Assembly (NCBI GenBank): GCA_003501385.1
Contig: DNPN01000202.1
Span: 1-9,938 of the forward strand
Origin: Rhizobium sp.
GTDB taxonomy: Bacteria > Pseudomonadota > Alphaproteobacteria > Rhizobiales > Rhizobiaceae
Length of the DNA stretch: 9,938 nt
Direction: 5' to 3'
The position numbers were made by a program, and so were the translations under genes. This document shows, piece by piece, positions 1-6,202 of this stretch. Positions within the stretch are counted from its first letter, which is position 1. Each line of letters begins with the position of its first letter. The notes beneath the pieces are model-generated. The model ran no database searches. It saw nothing but the letters and a program-made list of their open reading frames with translations, and was not told the origin of the DNA.

Positions 1-2
1 AG

Positions 3-308
3 ATGCAGCAGAACGGCGAACTGGCGAAGCTGGCCGCCGACACCGACCTTGCGAAGGCCGCGGCCGGCATCGTTCTGGCGGAAGCGCAGAGCAAGAATTG
101 GCTGGCGTCGTCGTGGCGCCCGATCACGATGCTGATCTTCGTCGGCCTGATCGTGGCGCGCTGGTTCGGCTGGACCGCGCCGGGCCTGTCGCAGCCCGAA
201 GTGCTGGAACTGTGGGCGATCGTCAAGATCGGAATGGGCGGCTACGTGATCGGCCGGTCGGTCGAAAAGGTGGTACCCGACGTCGTCGCGGCCATGAATG
301 CGAAGTAG
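3..308 (+). CDS. Phage/GTA-type 3-TM holin, probably 5'-partial
   Basis: Holins of this class insert into the inner membrane and help release phage or gene-transfer-agent particles. The reading frame gives 101 residues: an Ala-rich amphipathic helix with LAEAQ near residues 25-29, then the WLASSWRP motif (about 33-40) that typically opens the membrane part, a hydrophobic segment TMLIFVGLIVARWFGW (about 42-57), and a second segment WAIVKIGMGGYVIGR (about 71-85) ending in SVEKVVP. This is the pattern of the GTA_holin_3TM family (recognised by eye). The ATG lies at the window edge, and related proteins usually have more N-terminal sequence, so the true start is probably outside the window. No lysis or tail genes follow, so it marks either the end of a prophage/GTA cluster or a remnant. 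Family assignment is fairly sure, activity is not. Confidence 0.82.
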   Translation: MQQNGELAKLAADTDLAKAAAGIVLAEAQSKNWLASSWRPITMLIFVGLIVARWFGWTAPGLSQPEVLELWAIVKIGMGGYVIGRSVEKVVPDVVAAMNAK

Positions 309-588
309 GCTGCATAGCTGTCGAATTTTGCACAGGGGCGCGGAAAGGGTGGCGCACTACACTGGCAACAAAGGTCTGGTTTGCCCACCGAATCCGGTCG
401 TTCAAAACCGGTCACCTATACCTTACGTGCGCCGATTTTGTTTGCGCGCATACCAATGTAACGCAATCTTCGAATCGGTGATACGTTCCGTTTGAATCAT
501 TGGTGAGGGGAAGAAAAACTACGTATTTGAACAGGCAAATTGTTCACGCGGAGTCGCTGGGTAGATTTTACACCGACCCCGCATTTTG
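309..588. other. Intergenic spacer, no supported gene
   Basis: No convincing gene is seen in this stretch between the holin and the first unknown gene. The short frames here lack ribosome-binding sites and protein-like composition. There is one small stem, CCGGT (394-398) with ACCGG (407-411) around an 8-nt loop, but no T-run follows, so it is not a clear terminator. Base composition falls from the GC-rich holin to more A/T-rich sequence near 420-600, so an island or prophage edge may lie here. No tRNA or attachment-site repeat was found. Confidence 0.5.
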
Positions 589-1038
589 CTACGTGACGAA
601 GCGAGGCCCCGAGTGTTCCCACGTCTCACTTTGTCTGATCCCGAACGCCACACGAGGATCAACAAAGATCGTCACGTACCCTGATTTATACTCTACTGTG
701 ATTCCAACATCAAAGAGTCTGCATAATCCCTCCAGCTTTCGGAACTGCGGAATTGCCACGATCCGGTGTTGGGCCTCGCTCATTCTGGAATGAAGAAACG
801 CCTTTGTTGACAGTTCCTTCATAATCAGGTTCCTGAAGCCATCGGAACATAGAACAGCTTCTTTTTGCGCTTCCAAAAATCTGTGTAAGCCCTGCTCGAG
901 ATTTGCGTTCAAACTTGCTATGCTCACATCGATTTGCGAAAGTTCGTGCAGCAGACGATTTTCCTTTTTTTGTTCCGGAGTTGCACGCTCTTCGTCGCGT
1001 ATGATTTGACCAAGCGGTTTCCGATTCTCGTCTGTCAT
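589..1038 (-). CDS. Hypothetical protein with N-terminal coiled-coil-like helix
   Basis: I do not recognise this 149-residue protein. Its first half is charged and helical (about 10-75: repeated E, K, Q and L, with LLHELSQIDVSIASLNANLE at about 29-48, coiled-coil-like). The second half ends in an apparent beta hairpin, ITVEYKSGYVTIFVDP, and a polar tail. No signal peptide or membrane segment is seen. The chosen start is the ATG at 1036-1038, with a GGAG-containing ribosome site (GTGGAGACTACCC) just upstream. A GTG at 1066-1068 in the same frame would add ten residues but has no such site. It is transcribed away from the unknown gene starting at 1332, and the two share a roughly 290-nt divergent intergenic region holding repeated GTCACA motifs. 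It could be a small cargo gene of the island. Confidence that it is coding is moderate to good; function is unknown. Confidence 0.65.
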   Translation of the reverse strand: MTDENRKPLGQIIRDEERATPEQKKENRLLHELSQIDVSIASLNANLEQGLHRFLEAQKEAVLCSDGFRNLIMKELSTKAFLHSRMSEAQHRIVAIPQFRKLEGLCRLFDVGITVEYKSGYVTIFVDPRVAFGIRQSETWEHSGPRFVT

Positions 1039-1201
1039 GGGTAGTCTCCACACGTTCGGTGAAATCACTCAAACACGCCGGTGCGGCATTCCAGGTACTC
1101 CGAGGACACTAATCTAAATTATCGCACACGGAGGCCGTGGAGCGACCGCGAATACCGGCGGACATCTGCATATCGGAGACAATATACGCTAATTTGCTTG
1201 A

Positions 1202-1270
1202 GCGTCACATTTGCCCTTGGCGTCACATCCCACCGTGACTTGTAAAAAGGCTGGTTCTGGCAAATGTGAC
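1202..1270. promoter_or_regulatory. Cluster of GTCAC/GTGAC repeats, candidate operator region
   Basis: The 9-mer GCGTCACAT occurs at 1202-1210 and again at 1220-1228, an 18-nt offset. GTCAC at 1222-1226 faces GTGAC at 1235-1239 as an inverted repeat with an 8-nt spacer. GTCACATTTGCC (1204-1215) is matched perfectly in inverse by GGCAAATGTGAC (1259-1270). So the core occurs four times in 67 nt, twice in each orientation. The cluster lies between two divergent genes and ends about 60 nt before the start at 1332, which suits binding sites for a regulator, with a structured transcript as an alternative. No clear -35/-10 pair was identified. Confidence 0.45.
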
Positions 1271-1331
1271 CTTGTCTCAACGATGAGTTTGGGGCCGACG
1301 TCGAACCTTCAGGCTATAGGTATGATGCCAA

Positions 1332-1931
1332 TTGTTGCAGTTCGATCTAAACGATAGTGTGAGGGACCATCTGAAACTCGGGGGAGGGATAACCTTGGCC
1401 GCATTACTTCAGAACAACATTAATGGTCACTCTGTTCTCACGATTGAGGGGCTGGACCTTACCGGTCGCGAAGAGGTCGAGCGGTTGAAAAGTGCAGGTT
1501 ATCGCTTGACCGATTTTGCTGAAGCTTGCCTAAAAAGCCAGAGCAACGAAGGCTACACCAAATCACATCGACTTGTTGCTGGCAGGCAATACGAGATTGC
1601 AGTCGTTCCGGGTAACGAAATTGCAGATGTCATCAACCGCAGGACCAATAACCTATGCAAGCTGGCTGAGAAGTTTGGCTATAAAAGGCCGCTTGGAGGT
1701 GTCATTCCACGCATTCGAGAAGTGGTCTCTGACGAGCAGATGGAAAAGATGGGAATATGGTACATTGCTGCCCTCCACGAACCCATGAGGGTTCCTGGCA
1801 ATGTTAATGCATTTGGCCGCGTCCTTCGTTCTCGTCGCTTTGATGGAGGGCGATTAGTTGACGCTCCTAGGGACTACTGTGATCCCTCTTGGGAGGACGG
1901 AGGAGCATTCGCCTTTTTTGGGTCTCCATGA
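1332..1931 (+). CDS. Hypothetical protein, about 199 aa
   Basis: I do not recognise the family. The frame opens right after a TGA at 1323-1325. The first usable starts are TTG codons at 1332 and 1335, with an AGG about 11-14 nt upstream; a GTG at 1359 is a weaker alternative. The product is soluble-looking: an N-terminal part with alternating hydrophobic and polar stretches (NGHSVLTIEGLDLTGREEVE, about 31-50), a helical middle, then a more basic region (NRRTNNLCKLAEKFGYKRPL) and a C-terminal half with the compact segment MGIWYIAALHEPM and a Gly/Asp-rich acidic end. There is no signal peptide or membrane helix. Its codons are more A/T-ending than those of the GC-rich neighbours at 1940-2450, which suggests separate acquisition. 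The last 78 nt overlap the antisense 3' end of the zinc-ribbon gene. Coding is likely; function unknown. Confidence 0.62.
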   Translation: MLQFDLNDSVRDHLKLGGGITLAALLQNNINGHSVLTIEGLDLTGREEVERLKSAGYRLTDFAEACLKSQSNEGYTKSHRLVAGRQYEIAVVPGNEIADVINRRTNNLCKLAEKFGYKRPLGGVIPRIREVVSDEQMEKMGIWYIAALHEPMRVPGNVNAFGRVLRSRRFDGGRLVDAPRDYCDPSWEDGGAFAFFGSP

Positions 1932-2165
1932 CGCACGCGATTCATTTGACGGATGGCTAAAGCTCGTCGGCCGATTGTCGTTCGCGGCGGCAGGGCCTGG
2001 AGCGATACGCCAGGTAGCAAAGCCGCAACGGGGATGGCCGTCGCACACAAGCCAAGGCCTGGGCCTTCCGAGCGTGAAAAGGCTACGGCCGACCACGGCG
2101 ATAAGCTTGCGCTTGCCGCATTCAGGGCAAGTGTCGCCCGCGTGGTGGCGCCGGAATCCGAACAT
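1854..2165 (-). CDS. Small zinc-ribbon protein, C-terminus possibly altered
   Basis: The 103-residue product has a four-cysteine zinc ribbon: CPEC at residues 13-16 and C41-x5-C47 (CDGHPRC), with the PRPWLVC strand between them. This resembles the C-terminal zinc fingers of type IA topoisomerases and related small nucleic-acid-binding ribbons. Residues 61-66 read ANDNRP, a motif that in many Rhizobiales proteins lies at or near the extreme C-terminus. Here the frame continues for another 37 polar residues and runs 78 nt antisense into the gene ending at 1931. This suggests that the original 3' end was replaced at a junction near 1940-1968. The ATG at 2163-2165 is preferred: GGAGG lies just upstream in GGGAGGGATGGGGCC. 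A GTG at 2184-2186 is the alternative. The gene follows the small helical gene on the same strand after about 33 nt, so the two are probably co-transcribed. Binding target unknown. Confidence 0.65.
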   Translation of the reverse strand: MFGFRRHHAGDTCPECGKRKLIAVVGRSLFTLGRPRPWLVCDGHPRCGFATWRIAPGPAAANDNRPTSFSHPSNESRASWRPKKGECSSVLPRGITVVPRSVN

Positions 2166-2198
2166 GGCCCCATCCCTCCCACTCACTGCGGTCCGGCC

Positions 2199-2417
2199 TC
2201 AGACACCGGCACCGTCCTCCAACCCGTCGCAGCGCTTTTCGAGACGTTCGGCAACGGCCAGGGCCTGTTCGACTAGGGCTGCCGCTGCCCAAAAGGCGTT
2301 CTGCAAAGCATCGGGCACTTCGTCTTCACAAGCCTTCAGGGAGACGATCAGTACGCCGTCTGCCTGATAGAGATACGATCTCATCTGCGCGAGATCGGCG
2401 CGCTCCACCGCAAGCAT
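2199..2417 (-). CDS. Small helical hypothetical protein, 72 aa
   Basis: From the ATG at 2415-2417 the product is 72 residues long, almost entirely helical and acidic, with an Ala/Leu-rich amphipathic stretch (FWAAAALVEQALAVAERLEK, about 42-61) that could pair with itself or with a partner. I recognise no family. The ATG is preceded by GGTGGGGGGTGGC, an adequate purine-rich ribosome site. A GTG at 2442-2444 in frame would add nine residues but lacks one. It is the first gene of a two-gene minus-strand unit with the zinc-ribbon protein. A 141-nt inverted-repeat element lies upstream, its near arm ending about 56 nt before the ATG, so it would sit in the leader if transcription starts beyond it. 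GC-rich codon use fits the host-like patch rather than the flanking A/T-richer genes. Confidence 0.62.
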   Translation of the reverse strand: MLAVERADLAQMRSYLYQADGVLIVSLKACEDEVPDALQNAFWAAAALVEQALAVAERLEKRCDGLEDGAGV

Positions 2418-2472
2418 GCCACCCCCCACCACAATTCTGCGCACGGCCCAATCGGATGTCCCGCTGGTGCCG

Positions 2473-2613
2473 GGAGCTGAAAACCTGGTGTGAGACCAGG
2501 CACGCTTCTTTACGTCCGCGGCTCGCGCCGCTGAGGCTCTTGTATCCGCGCGCTCCCGACATAGTGGGGTTCACCGCGCCGGCGCGGCGCTCACAACCGG
2601 AGTTTTCAGCTCC
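2473..2613 (-). other. Multi-stem inverted-repeat element (candidate structured leader, ncRNA or small repeat)
   Basis: Perfect 12-nt arms GGAGCTGAAAAC (2473-2484) and GTTTTCAGCTCC (2602-2613) enclose further stems. CCTGGT/ACCAGG (2484-2489 with 2495-2500, 5-nt loop) directly abuts the left arm. GCGGC/GCCGC lies at 2518-2522 with 2527-2531. The 14-nt palindrome CCGCGCCGGCGCGG lies at 2574-2587. An outer stem closing several inner hairpins is the shape of a structured RNA. Read on the minus strand it lies in the leader of the 2417-2199 gene. It could equally be a small non-autonomous repeat, but no target-site duplication flanks the arms. The strand is inferred only from the downstream gene. 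Confidence 0.45.
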
Positions 2614-3107
2614 AAAACAATGAAATCCTCGCGCGCACCTTTGCGTCAAGAAAAGCTCTAGGTTGTGCGTGCGACATATTCGCGCAAACCGAGTATCGCG
2701 TACGGATTACTTGAAACTGTTCGTGATTAGCGCGGGTCAGCGAAGTCGGGGCTCTGCATCCAGACGGATTCCTGATGCGCCTGCCTGATGAACTGACTGA
2801 GGTGTGAAATTTGCCGACAGGCAAGGTGTTCTATTTTGAAACAGGCACTTAGCGGATTCATGGCCCGCAGTTAGGCAGAATTCACGCCTGACTCTCATAT
2901 TTGATCTGCGACTCGAATCGACCCAGCCTGAGCGAAAATCCGAACAAACCCCGACAGGCCCATCGTGCAGCACGGGGTTGCTGCGATCGCCCATTCGTAT
3001 GGTAGATTAACTGTGATTAGTTGCCGAAGCGCGAAAACATAAGTGCGTCGAATCAATCGCGGGGCGTCGATAGCGGTCGCTTCTTGGTCAATTCACTGGG
3101 GCTCCTT
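2614..3107. other. Gene-poor region upstream of the main operon
   Basis: No supported gene lies here. The minus-strand frames are short, rich in Arg, Ser and Cys, and lack ribosome sites. A 5-bp stem TTGCC/GGCAA (2811-2815 with 2820-2824) is followed by a weak T-containing stretch and is not a convincing terminator. The plus frame of the next gene stays open back to a TTG at 3021, but the good start is the ATG at 3108, so 3021-3107 is probably leader. The operon promoter should lie in this region, but no clear -35/-10 pair was found. Confidence 0.45.
2947..2979. promoter_or_regulatory. Inverted repeat ahead of the operon, candidate operator
   Basis: AACCCCG (2947-2953) and CGGGGTT (2973-2979) form perfect 7-nt arms. 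The nested, partly overlapping CGTGC-A-GCACG (2964-2974) is a second palindrome, so the two could be alternative structures. No T-run follows, which argues against a terminator. It lies about 130 nt before the preferred start of the operon, a plausible place for a regulator site. Role inferred from position only. Confidence 0.3.
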
Positions 3108-4451
3108 ATGGCTGATGAGAAAACCTCCGATGAAAGCGGCCATCGTTCGGTAGAGCTTGAACCATTTATTCTCCCCATATTCATCACCTTGTTGTTTGCC
3201 CTTGCAAGTTTGGCGTACGTCGAAATTGCACCAAAGGCAGCCTGTGATAATGACGTAATCGCTTCAGCTGCTCTGTTTCTTGGACTCTTAGCTTATCTCT
3301 CATCACGCGCGGTGGCCCATTCCGACAGGCGACTATCGAATGAACCCGCGACGAGTAATTCTCGCGCAATTTCATCATGGACGTTTGCTGCTGTCGGATT
3401 CACACCTGGTCTGTTGCTCGCACTCAATGCCTGGCACAAGTGTCTAGGGAGCAAATCAATCACAAACTATTACGAAGCTGGCGTCATAGGACTTCTAGTT
3501 CTATTTTCTTTGGGAGTAGTTAGCACCTTAGCAGTTCCCGCCAAATCACCGGGCGCTAATACGATAGCACCATATGCGGTCTTGCCTGCGATGCTGGTGT
3601 CGCTGTTACTCTCGCTAGGATCTCCGTCCTTCTTTGGCTTTTTCAGCGGTCTCCTTACTGCGAATATATTGGACTCCGTGCTCGACGTGCGGCTCTTGAT
3701 CCTTGGTGTTGTTTTTCTGCTGATCATCGTTGATGCCTTCTTGCTGTCGCGGGGCTGGAACGCAATTAGGGCTAAAGTGCAGGGGATTGCAGATCGGACA
3801 TTTCGGTTGCGAGACATCAATCTTAATACTCAAAATCCATTCCTAGTCTTCGGACTTGCCATCCTGAACATCGCTATTGGTTTCGCTCGCTTCACGTTTC
3901 AGATTCTTGCAACAGTGGGATTTGCAGCATTCGATTTTGCGCTGTCGTTTGGGACAGCCGTAACAAAATTCATTCTCAACGCAGGCACGCTCTACGGCCT
4001 TCTTCTGTCGGGTATCATGTTGGCATCAACCTGGATGATGGCGCAGGCCCTTTCATTAATGCCTGCGATCAGATCGGCCTTGTCCACTTCGAGTGCCAAT
4101 CTCGAGTGGTTCTTTCTGTACTTTGCGCTCTTTTACCTTGTGATTTGCGTTTCCCACGCATTTCTGGCGCGGGCGAAGTCTGGGCGAATTGCTGTCTCAA
4201 TTGACTTCAGCGCAAAGATCGCAGGTCTCGCAGTCATTGGCGCGTGGATTGCATCGATTATGACCCATGTCGCCGCTTCCATAATGCCGTTTGGATTGCA
4301 CTCCTTTTTTCAAGCACCCGCATTTTCTGGCCTCGGAAGCTTGGGGCTCTTCTTCTGGGCAGTTTCTACAGTGGCCGTTATCGGCAGCATCTACGCGATA
4401 TTTTGGATTACAAACCCGAACAATTCTTCGGGCGCGGAGCCTGCGGAATGA
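3108..4451 (+). CDS. Polytopic membrane protein, first gene of the operon
   Basis: The 447-residue product is an inner-membrane protein of unknown family. About 11-12 hydrophobic segments can be picked out. Clear ones include FILPIFITLLFALASLAYV (about 20-38), VIGLLVLFSLGVVSTLAV (about 126-143), LLILGVVFLLIIVDAFLLS (about 196-214), LEWFFLYFALFYLVICVSHA (about 332-351) and a C-terminal LGLFFWAVSTVAVIGSIYAI (about 412-431). A short polar, acidic N-terminus precedes the first helix, and a basic loop (SRGWNAIRAK and following, about 214-240) splits the protein into two halves. I see no transporter or enzyme motif. The ATG at 3108 follows GGGG in CTGGGGCTCCTT; a TTG at 3021 would add 29 residues but has no ribosome site. 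The stop codon overlaps the next start (ATGA at 4448-4451), so translation is probably coupled. It may be the membrane platform of the operon's products (inference). Confidence 0.82.
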   Translation: MADEKTSDESGHRSVELEPFILPIFITLLFALASLAYVEIAPKAACDNDVIASAALFLGLLAYLSSRAVAHSDRRLSNEPATSNSRAISSWTFAAVGFTPGLLLALNAWHKCLGSKSITNYYEAGVIGLLVLFSLGVVSTLAVPAKSPGANTIAPYAVLPAMLVSLLLSLGSPSFFGFFSGLLTANILDSVLDVRLLILGVVFLLIIVDAFLLSRGWNAIRAKVQGIADRTFRLRDINLNTQNPFLVFGLAILNIAIGFARFTFQILATVGFAAFDFALSFGTAVTKFILNAGTLYGLLLSGIMLASTWMMAQALSLMPAIRSALSTSSANLEWFFLYFALFYLVICVSHAFLARAKSGRIAVSIDFSAKIAGLAVIGAWIASIMTHVAASIMPFGLHSFFQAPAFSGLGSLGLFFWAVSTVAVIGSIYAIFWITNPNNSSGAEPAE

Positions 4452-4939
4452 CACCTGACCGAACTAGACTGGTCGAGCGCATCCAGAACTGGCTCAGCCT
4501 TTGCTTCGTTTTGTTTGGTCTTGGAATCATGAGTTGGCTGATATGGAAACCGGCCTCACCCACAGTTTCCAAATCGATGGCAGAGCCTGCCAATGAGCCG
4601 GTATTGGCGCCTGCGAGTACACCTTCAGCAACGTCTACGGCGGATAAAGCCCTCAGAACAGGAGCCGAAAAACTTGCTGGGCGCTGGAGGCTCAGCACAT
4701 CGGTCAACTGCACAGCACCCTATCATATAGTTCTGCCGACCGAGCGTCTCTTAATATTCGAAGGGCCTGACGGGTCCCAAACTCGCGAAGCGATACTGGG
4801 CCGAGACGGTCTATGGCTACACGCGTCAAGCGGCACCGCATCATCATTTTACCGCGTAGAAGGCAGTTCATTGATCTATCGGTATGGCGACAAAGCCAAC
4901 ATTGGATCTGAAACGAGATTTAAGCGATGCGCCGATTAA
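4448..4939 (+). CDS. Single-pass membrane protein with C-terminal beta-type domain
   Basis: The 163-residue product starts at the ATG overlapping the previous stop (ATGA). It has a short basic N-terminus, one membrane helix (WLSLCFVLFGLGIMSWLIW, 15-33), a Pro/Ala/Ser/Thr-rich linker (about 35-70) and a compact C-terminal domain (about 74-163). That domain opens with LAGRW and continues with short alternating strands (RLLIFEGPDG, LWLHASS, SFYRVEGSSLIYRYGD), suggesting a small beta-barrel or beta-sandwich. LAGRW is reminiscent of lipocalin-like domains, but I cannot assign a family. C88 and C161 bracket the domain and could form a disulfide. The charge pattern suggests N-in/C-out topology, placing the domain in the periplasm beside the next gene's secreted product. 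It overlaps that gene by 13 nt. A longer upstream frame exists but lies inside the membrane gene and is not credible. Confidence 0.78.
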   Translation: MTPDRTRLVERIQNWLSLCFVLFGLGIMSWLIWKPASPTVSKSMAEPANEPVLAPASTPSATSTADKALRTGAEKLAGRWRLSTSVNCTAPYHIVLPTERLLIFEGPDGSQTREAILGRDGLWLHASSGTASSFYRVEGSSLIYRYGDKANIGSETRFKRCAD

Positions 4940-6090
4940 TAGTTATTATCAGTCTCTACATGGCGGCATTCGCGGCCCACGGCGCGACCATACCCGACCC
5001 TCAAGGTTTGTGTGCGTCGTGGAATTCCGCGTGGTCGAAAAAGCTATCTGTTGAGGATATTGCCGTTATGCGTGAATTCTTCGGTGAGATACCAAATGCT
5101 TGCGTCAATTTAAGAAGCGCTGTCGAAGCGCGTATGGCGCTGATATCCAGCCAGAATCAAAGAGTGCGATCGATTCCGACGAGTCGCTCTGGTCATCGTG
5201 TCCAGCCGCAAACGCCGAAACCACAAAGACTGGCTTTGGGGCCAGGTACTATCATCAAAGATTGCCCCGAATGTCCTTCGATGATCGTTGTGCCCAGCGG
5301 AACATTCGAAATGGGTTCCGATCCTTCAGAAGCTGGCAGATCGAGCGACGAGGGGCCACGGATTGAGGTTAGCATCAAGTCGGTTGCGGTTGGGCGCTTT
5401 GAAATCACCTTTGATGAATGGGATTCATGTGTGCGGGACAGTGGGTGCAACGGCTATTCGCCATCGGACGCGGGCTGGGGCCGGGGCAATCGACCCGCCA
5501 TTTTTGTCTCGTGGGCTGATGCTGTCACCTATACGCAGTGGCTATCGACGCGGACTCACCAGAAATATCGTCTCTTATCAGAAGCCGAATGGGAATATAT
5601 TGCGCGCGGCGCCGGCACGCTCCCACTAAGTCATAACGGGCTGCCCGCTGCAGAAGATATTCAAACTAGCCAGGTGTATGGTTTTCTCGGGCCGCCTAGC
5701 GACATTTGTAAGTTCGGGAACGTAGCAGATAGCGCTTCATGGTATCCAAAGCGGATAACAGACTGTTCCGACGGGTGGGGAAATCAAACTGCGCCTGTTG
5801 GCTCATTCCGTCCAAACGCGCTCGGTATATACGATTTGATCGGCAATGTCAGTGAATGGGTGCTTGACTGCTATCATGATAGTCTGATCGACGAGAGCCC
5901 TAGAGGTGCGCCGTATCTTCGCGCCGACTGTGCGGCTCACGTCGCGCGCGGCGGGGCATGGGGCTTATGGCGGTTACATGATTCCGCGTATGATGAAAAT
6001 CGTATTGCTGCTCGCTTCGGAAGCCCTGATAGCTATTTGCACGGAGGAAATGGGGATGGTTTCCGAGTGGCGCGCGAGGTGAATCAATGA
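4927..6090 (+). CDS. Secreted SUMF1/FGE-fold protein, apparently non-catalytic
   Basis: The 387-residue protein begins with a Sec signal peptide (MRRLIVIISLYMAAFAAHGA, 1-20). A helical stretch and a basic linker (about 40-105) lead to a formylglycine-generating-enzyme-type domain (Pfam FGE-sulfatase family, about 111-384). Visible motifs in order: CPECP (113-117), VPSGTFEMGS (122-131), DAGWGRGNRP (181-190), FVSWADAVTYTQWLS (193-207), YRLLSEAEWEYIARG (214-228), PVGSFRPNALGIYDLIGNVSEW (290-311), RGGAW (341-345) and GFRVAR (378-383). True FGE oxidises a sulfatase cysteine using two copper-binding cysteines just after the RGGS-type motif. Here that stretch reads WGLWRLHDSAYDENR, without cysteine, so catalysis of that kind is unlikely and a binding or structural role is more plausible. 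Cys167/Cys174 and other pairs suggest disulfides. No sulfatase gene is nearby. It overlaps the upstream gene by 13 nt. Confidence 0.9.
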   Translation: MRRLIVIISLYMAAFAAHGATIPDPQGLCASWNSAWSKKLSVEDIAVMREFFGEIPNACVNLRSAVEARMALISSQNQRVRSIPTSRSGHRVQPQTPKPQRLALGPGTIIKDCPECPSMIVVPSGTFEMGSDPSEAGRSSDEGPRIEVSIKSVAVGRFEITFDEWDSCVRDSGCNGYSPSDAGWGRGNRPAIFVSWADAVTYTQWLSTRTHQKYRLLSEAEWEYIARGAGTLPLSHNGLPAAEDIQTSQVYGFLGPPSDICKFGNVADSASWYPKRITDCSDGWGNQTAPVGSFRPNALGIYDLIGNVSEWVLDCYHDSLIDESPRGAPYLRADCAAHVARGGAWGLWRLHDSAYDENRIAARFGSPDSYLHGGNGDGFRVAREVNQ

Positions 6091-6200
6091 CCACTGGGTT
6101 CCACGTTTCGAGCCATATCAAACGCAAGCGCTGTTCTCCAGATTGGCTATTGCGTCGGCAAAATGCATCATCTGAACGCGCAGAAGACGTGAGTATCTAA
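6087..6200 (+). CDS. Possible 37-aa basic peptide bridging two operon genes
   Basis: A start codon overlaps the stop of the SUMF1-like gene (ATGA at 6087-6090), and the frame ends with TAA at 6198-6200, two bases before the GTG start of the next gene. The peptide is basic, with IKRKRCSPDWLLRRQ in the middle and an acidic end; it has no signal or membrane segment. The fit into the gap suggests a translated coupling ORF that carries ribosomes from one gene to the next, or a genuine small protein. It could also be chance: a frame this short opens easily, and there is no independent support such as homologues. Confidence 0.35.
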   Translation: MTTGFHVSSHIKRKRCSPDWLLRRQNASSERAEDVSI

Positions 6201-6202
6201 AG

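Noticed and set aside
1202..1270. CRP/FNR-type site (TGTGA-N6-TCACA)
   Set aside because: The half-sites are in the opposite order (TCACA first, TGTGA later) and at other spacings, so they do not form the CRP-type palindrome.
1202..1270. CRISPR array
   Set aside because: The repeated units are only 5-12 nt with irregular spacing and mixed orientation, and no cas genes are present.
1858..2367. Long plus-strand frame of 169 codons
   Set aside because: It is the mirror of the GC-rich minus-strand zinc-ribbon and helical genes; its low-complexity Ser/Pro/Ala/Arg composition is typical of a shadow frame.
2326..2649. Minus-strand ORF of 107 codons across the structured element
   Set aside because: It overlaps a better small gene in another frame and the inverted-repeat element, is Arg/Ser/Cys-rich, and its starts lack ribosome sites.
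4927..6090. Diversity-generating retroelement target (SUMF1/C-type-lectin fold proteins are common DGR targets)
   Set aside because: No reverse transcriptase, accessory protein or template repeat is present in the window, and the C-terminal codons are not enriched in the AAC/AAT codons expected of a variable region.
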